Positions 6,336 through 6,401 of a stretch of 6,401 nucleotides of DNA are shown one piece after another. Under the pieces are notes generated by a model. It was not told the DNA's origin, ran no database searches, and was given only the letters and a program-made list of their open reading frames with translations. Position 1 is the stretch's first letter, and each line of letters begins with the position of its first letter. The stretch is from an uncultured Chlamydiae bacterium (GTDB lineage: Bacteria > Chlamydiota > Chlamydiia > Chlamydiales > SM23-39), in NCBI GenBank assembly GCA_903889795.1, contig CAISYW010000160.1:1-6401 (forward strand), read 5' to 3'. A program made the position numbers and the translations under genes.

Positions 6336-6401
6336 AAAATTCCTGGACGAGTAGGGTTTTTGCGTGGATATGCAAGGCTCAAATGTCAGGAAAAAAAATT
6401 A
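6287..6401. mobile_element. Probable end of an insertion sequence (IS21-like in style), continuing beyond the window
   Basis: A TG dinucleotide at 6287-6288 stands immediately before the 23-bp tandem repeat. Elements of the IS21 family generally end in TG...CA and carry several repeats near each end. After the repeats come about 66 bp with no gene, finishing with AGG at 6388-6390 followed by an A run, which would suit a ribosome binding site for a gene starting at or just past 6401. No transposase sequence is inside the window, so the family is inference from end architecture only. Confidence 0.4.
6290..6335. repeat. Two tandem copies of a 23-bp repeat
   Basis: Unit one (6290-6312) and unit two (6313-6335) abut and agree at 20 of 23 positions. 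The shared parts are GCGACAATTA and TTGCCGGT. They make up the last 15 codons and the stop of the ankyrin gene. Since 23 is not divisible by three, the two units are read in different frames and encode unlike peptides, so conservation is at DNA level. This arrangement resembles transposase-binding repeats at an insertion-sequence end. Confidence 0.85.

Overview
The window looks like chromosomal DNA from an obligate or amoeba-associated intracellular bacterium, most plausibly an environmental member of the Chlamydiota. This is an inference from overall protein style, a tRNA without an encoded CCA, moderate-to-low GC, an Opp-type peptide importer and an ankyrin-type accessory protein. No marker gene fixes the taxon.

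Layout. Positions 1-257 carry no gene and are dominated by a long imperfect palindrome (arms 88-160 and 182-254) that ends three bases from the oppC stop codon. Positions 258-2064, minus strand, hold two translationally coupled inner-membrane subunits of an oligopeptide ABC importer (oppB then oppC). Neither the binding protein nor the ATPases lie beside them in the window. An 81-bp divergent spacer (2065-2145) separates these from a plus-strand pair, rimO (ribosomal protein S12 methylthiotransferase) and an RlmI-family rRNA methyltransferase, which overlap by 4 bp. These two form a small ribosome-modification operon. A tRNA-Pro(CGG) gene lies on the minus strand at 4694-4768, convergent with rlmI. 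An AT-rich spacer then leads to a 457-codon gene (4962-6335) with about one and a half ankyrin repeats at its N terminus and an otherwise unrecognised body.

The most interesting points are at the two ends. The last 46 bp of the ankyrin gene are a precise tandem duplication of a 23-bp unit. Because 23 is not a multiple of three, the peptide does not repeat. This suggests DNA-level terminal repeats of an insertion sequence (IS21-like in style) that has entered the gene and given it an artificial C terminus; the transposase genes would lie beyond position 6401. The palindrome at the left end looks like a dispersed repeat or MITE-like element placed right behind oppC.
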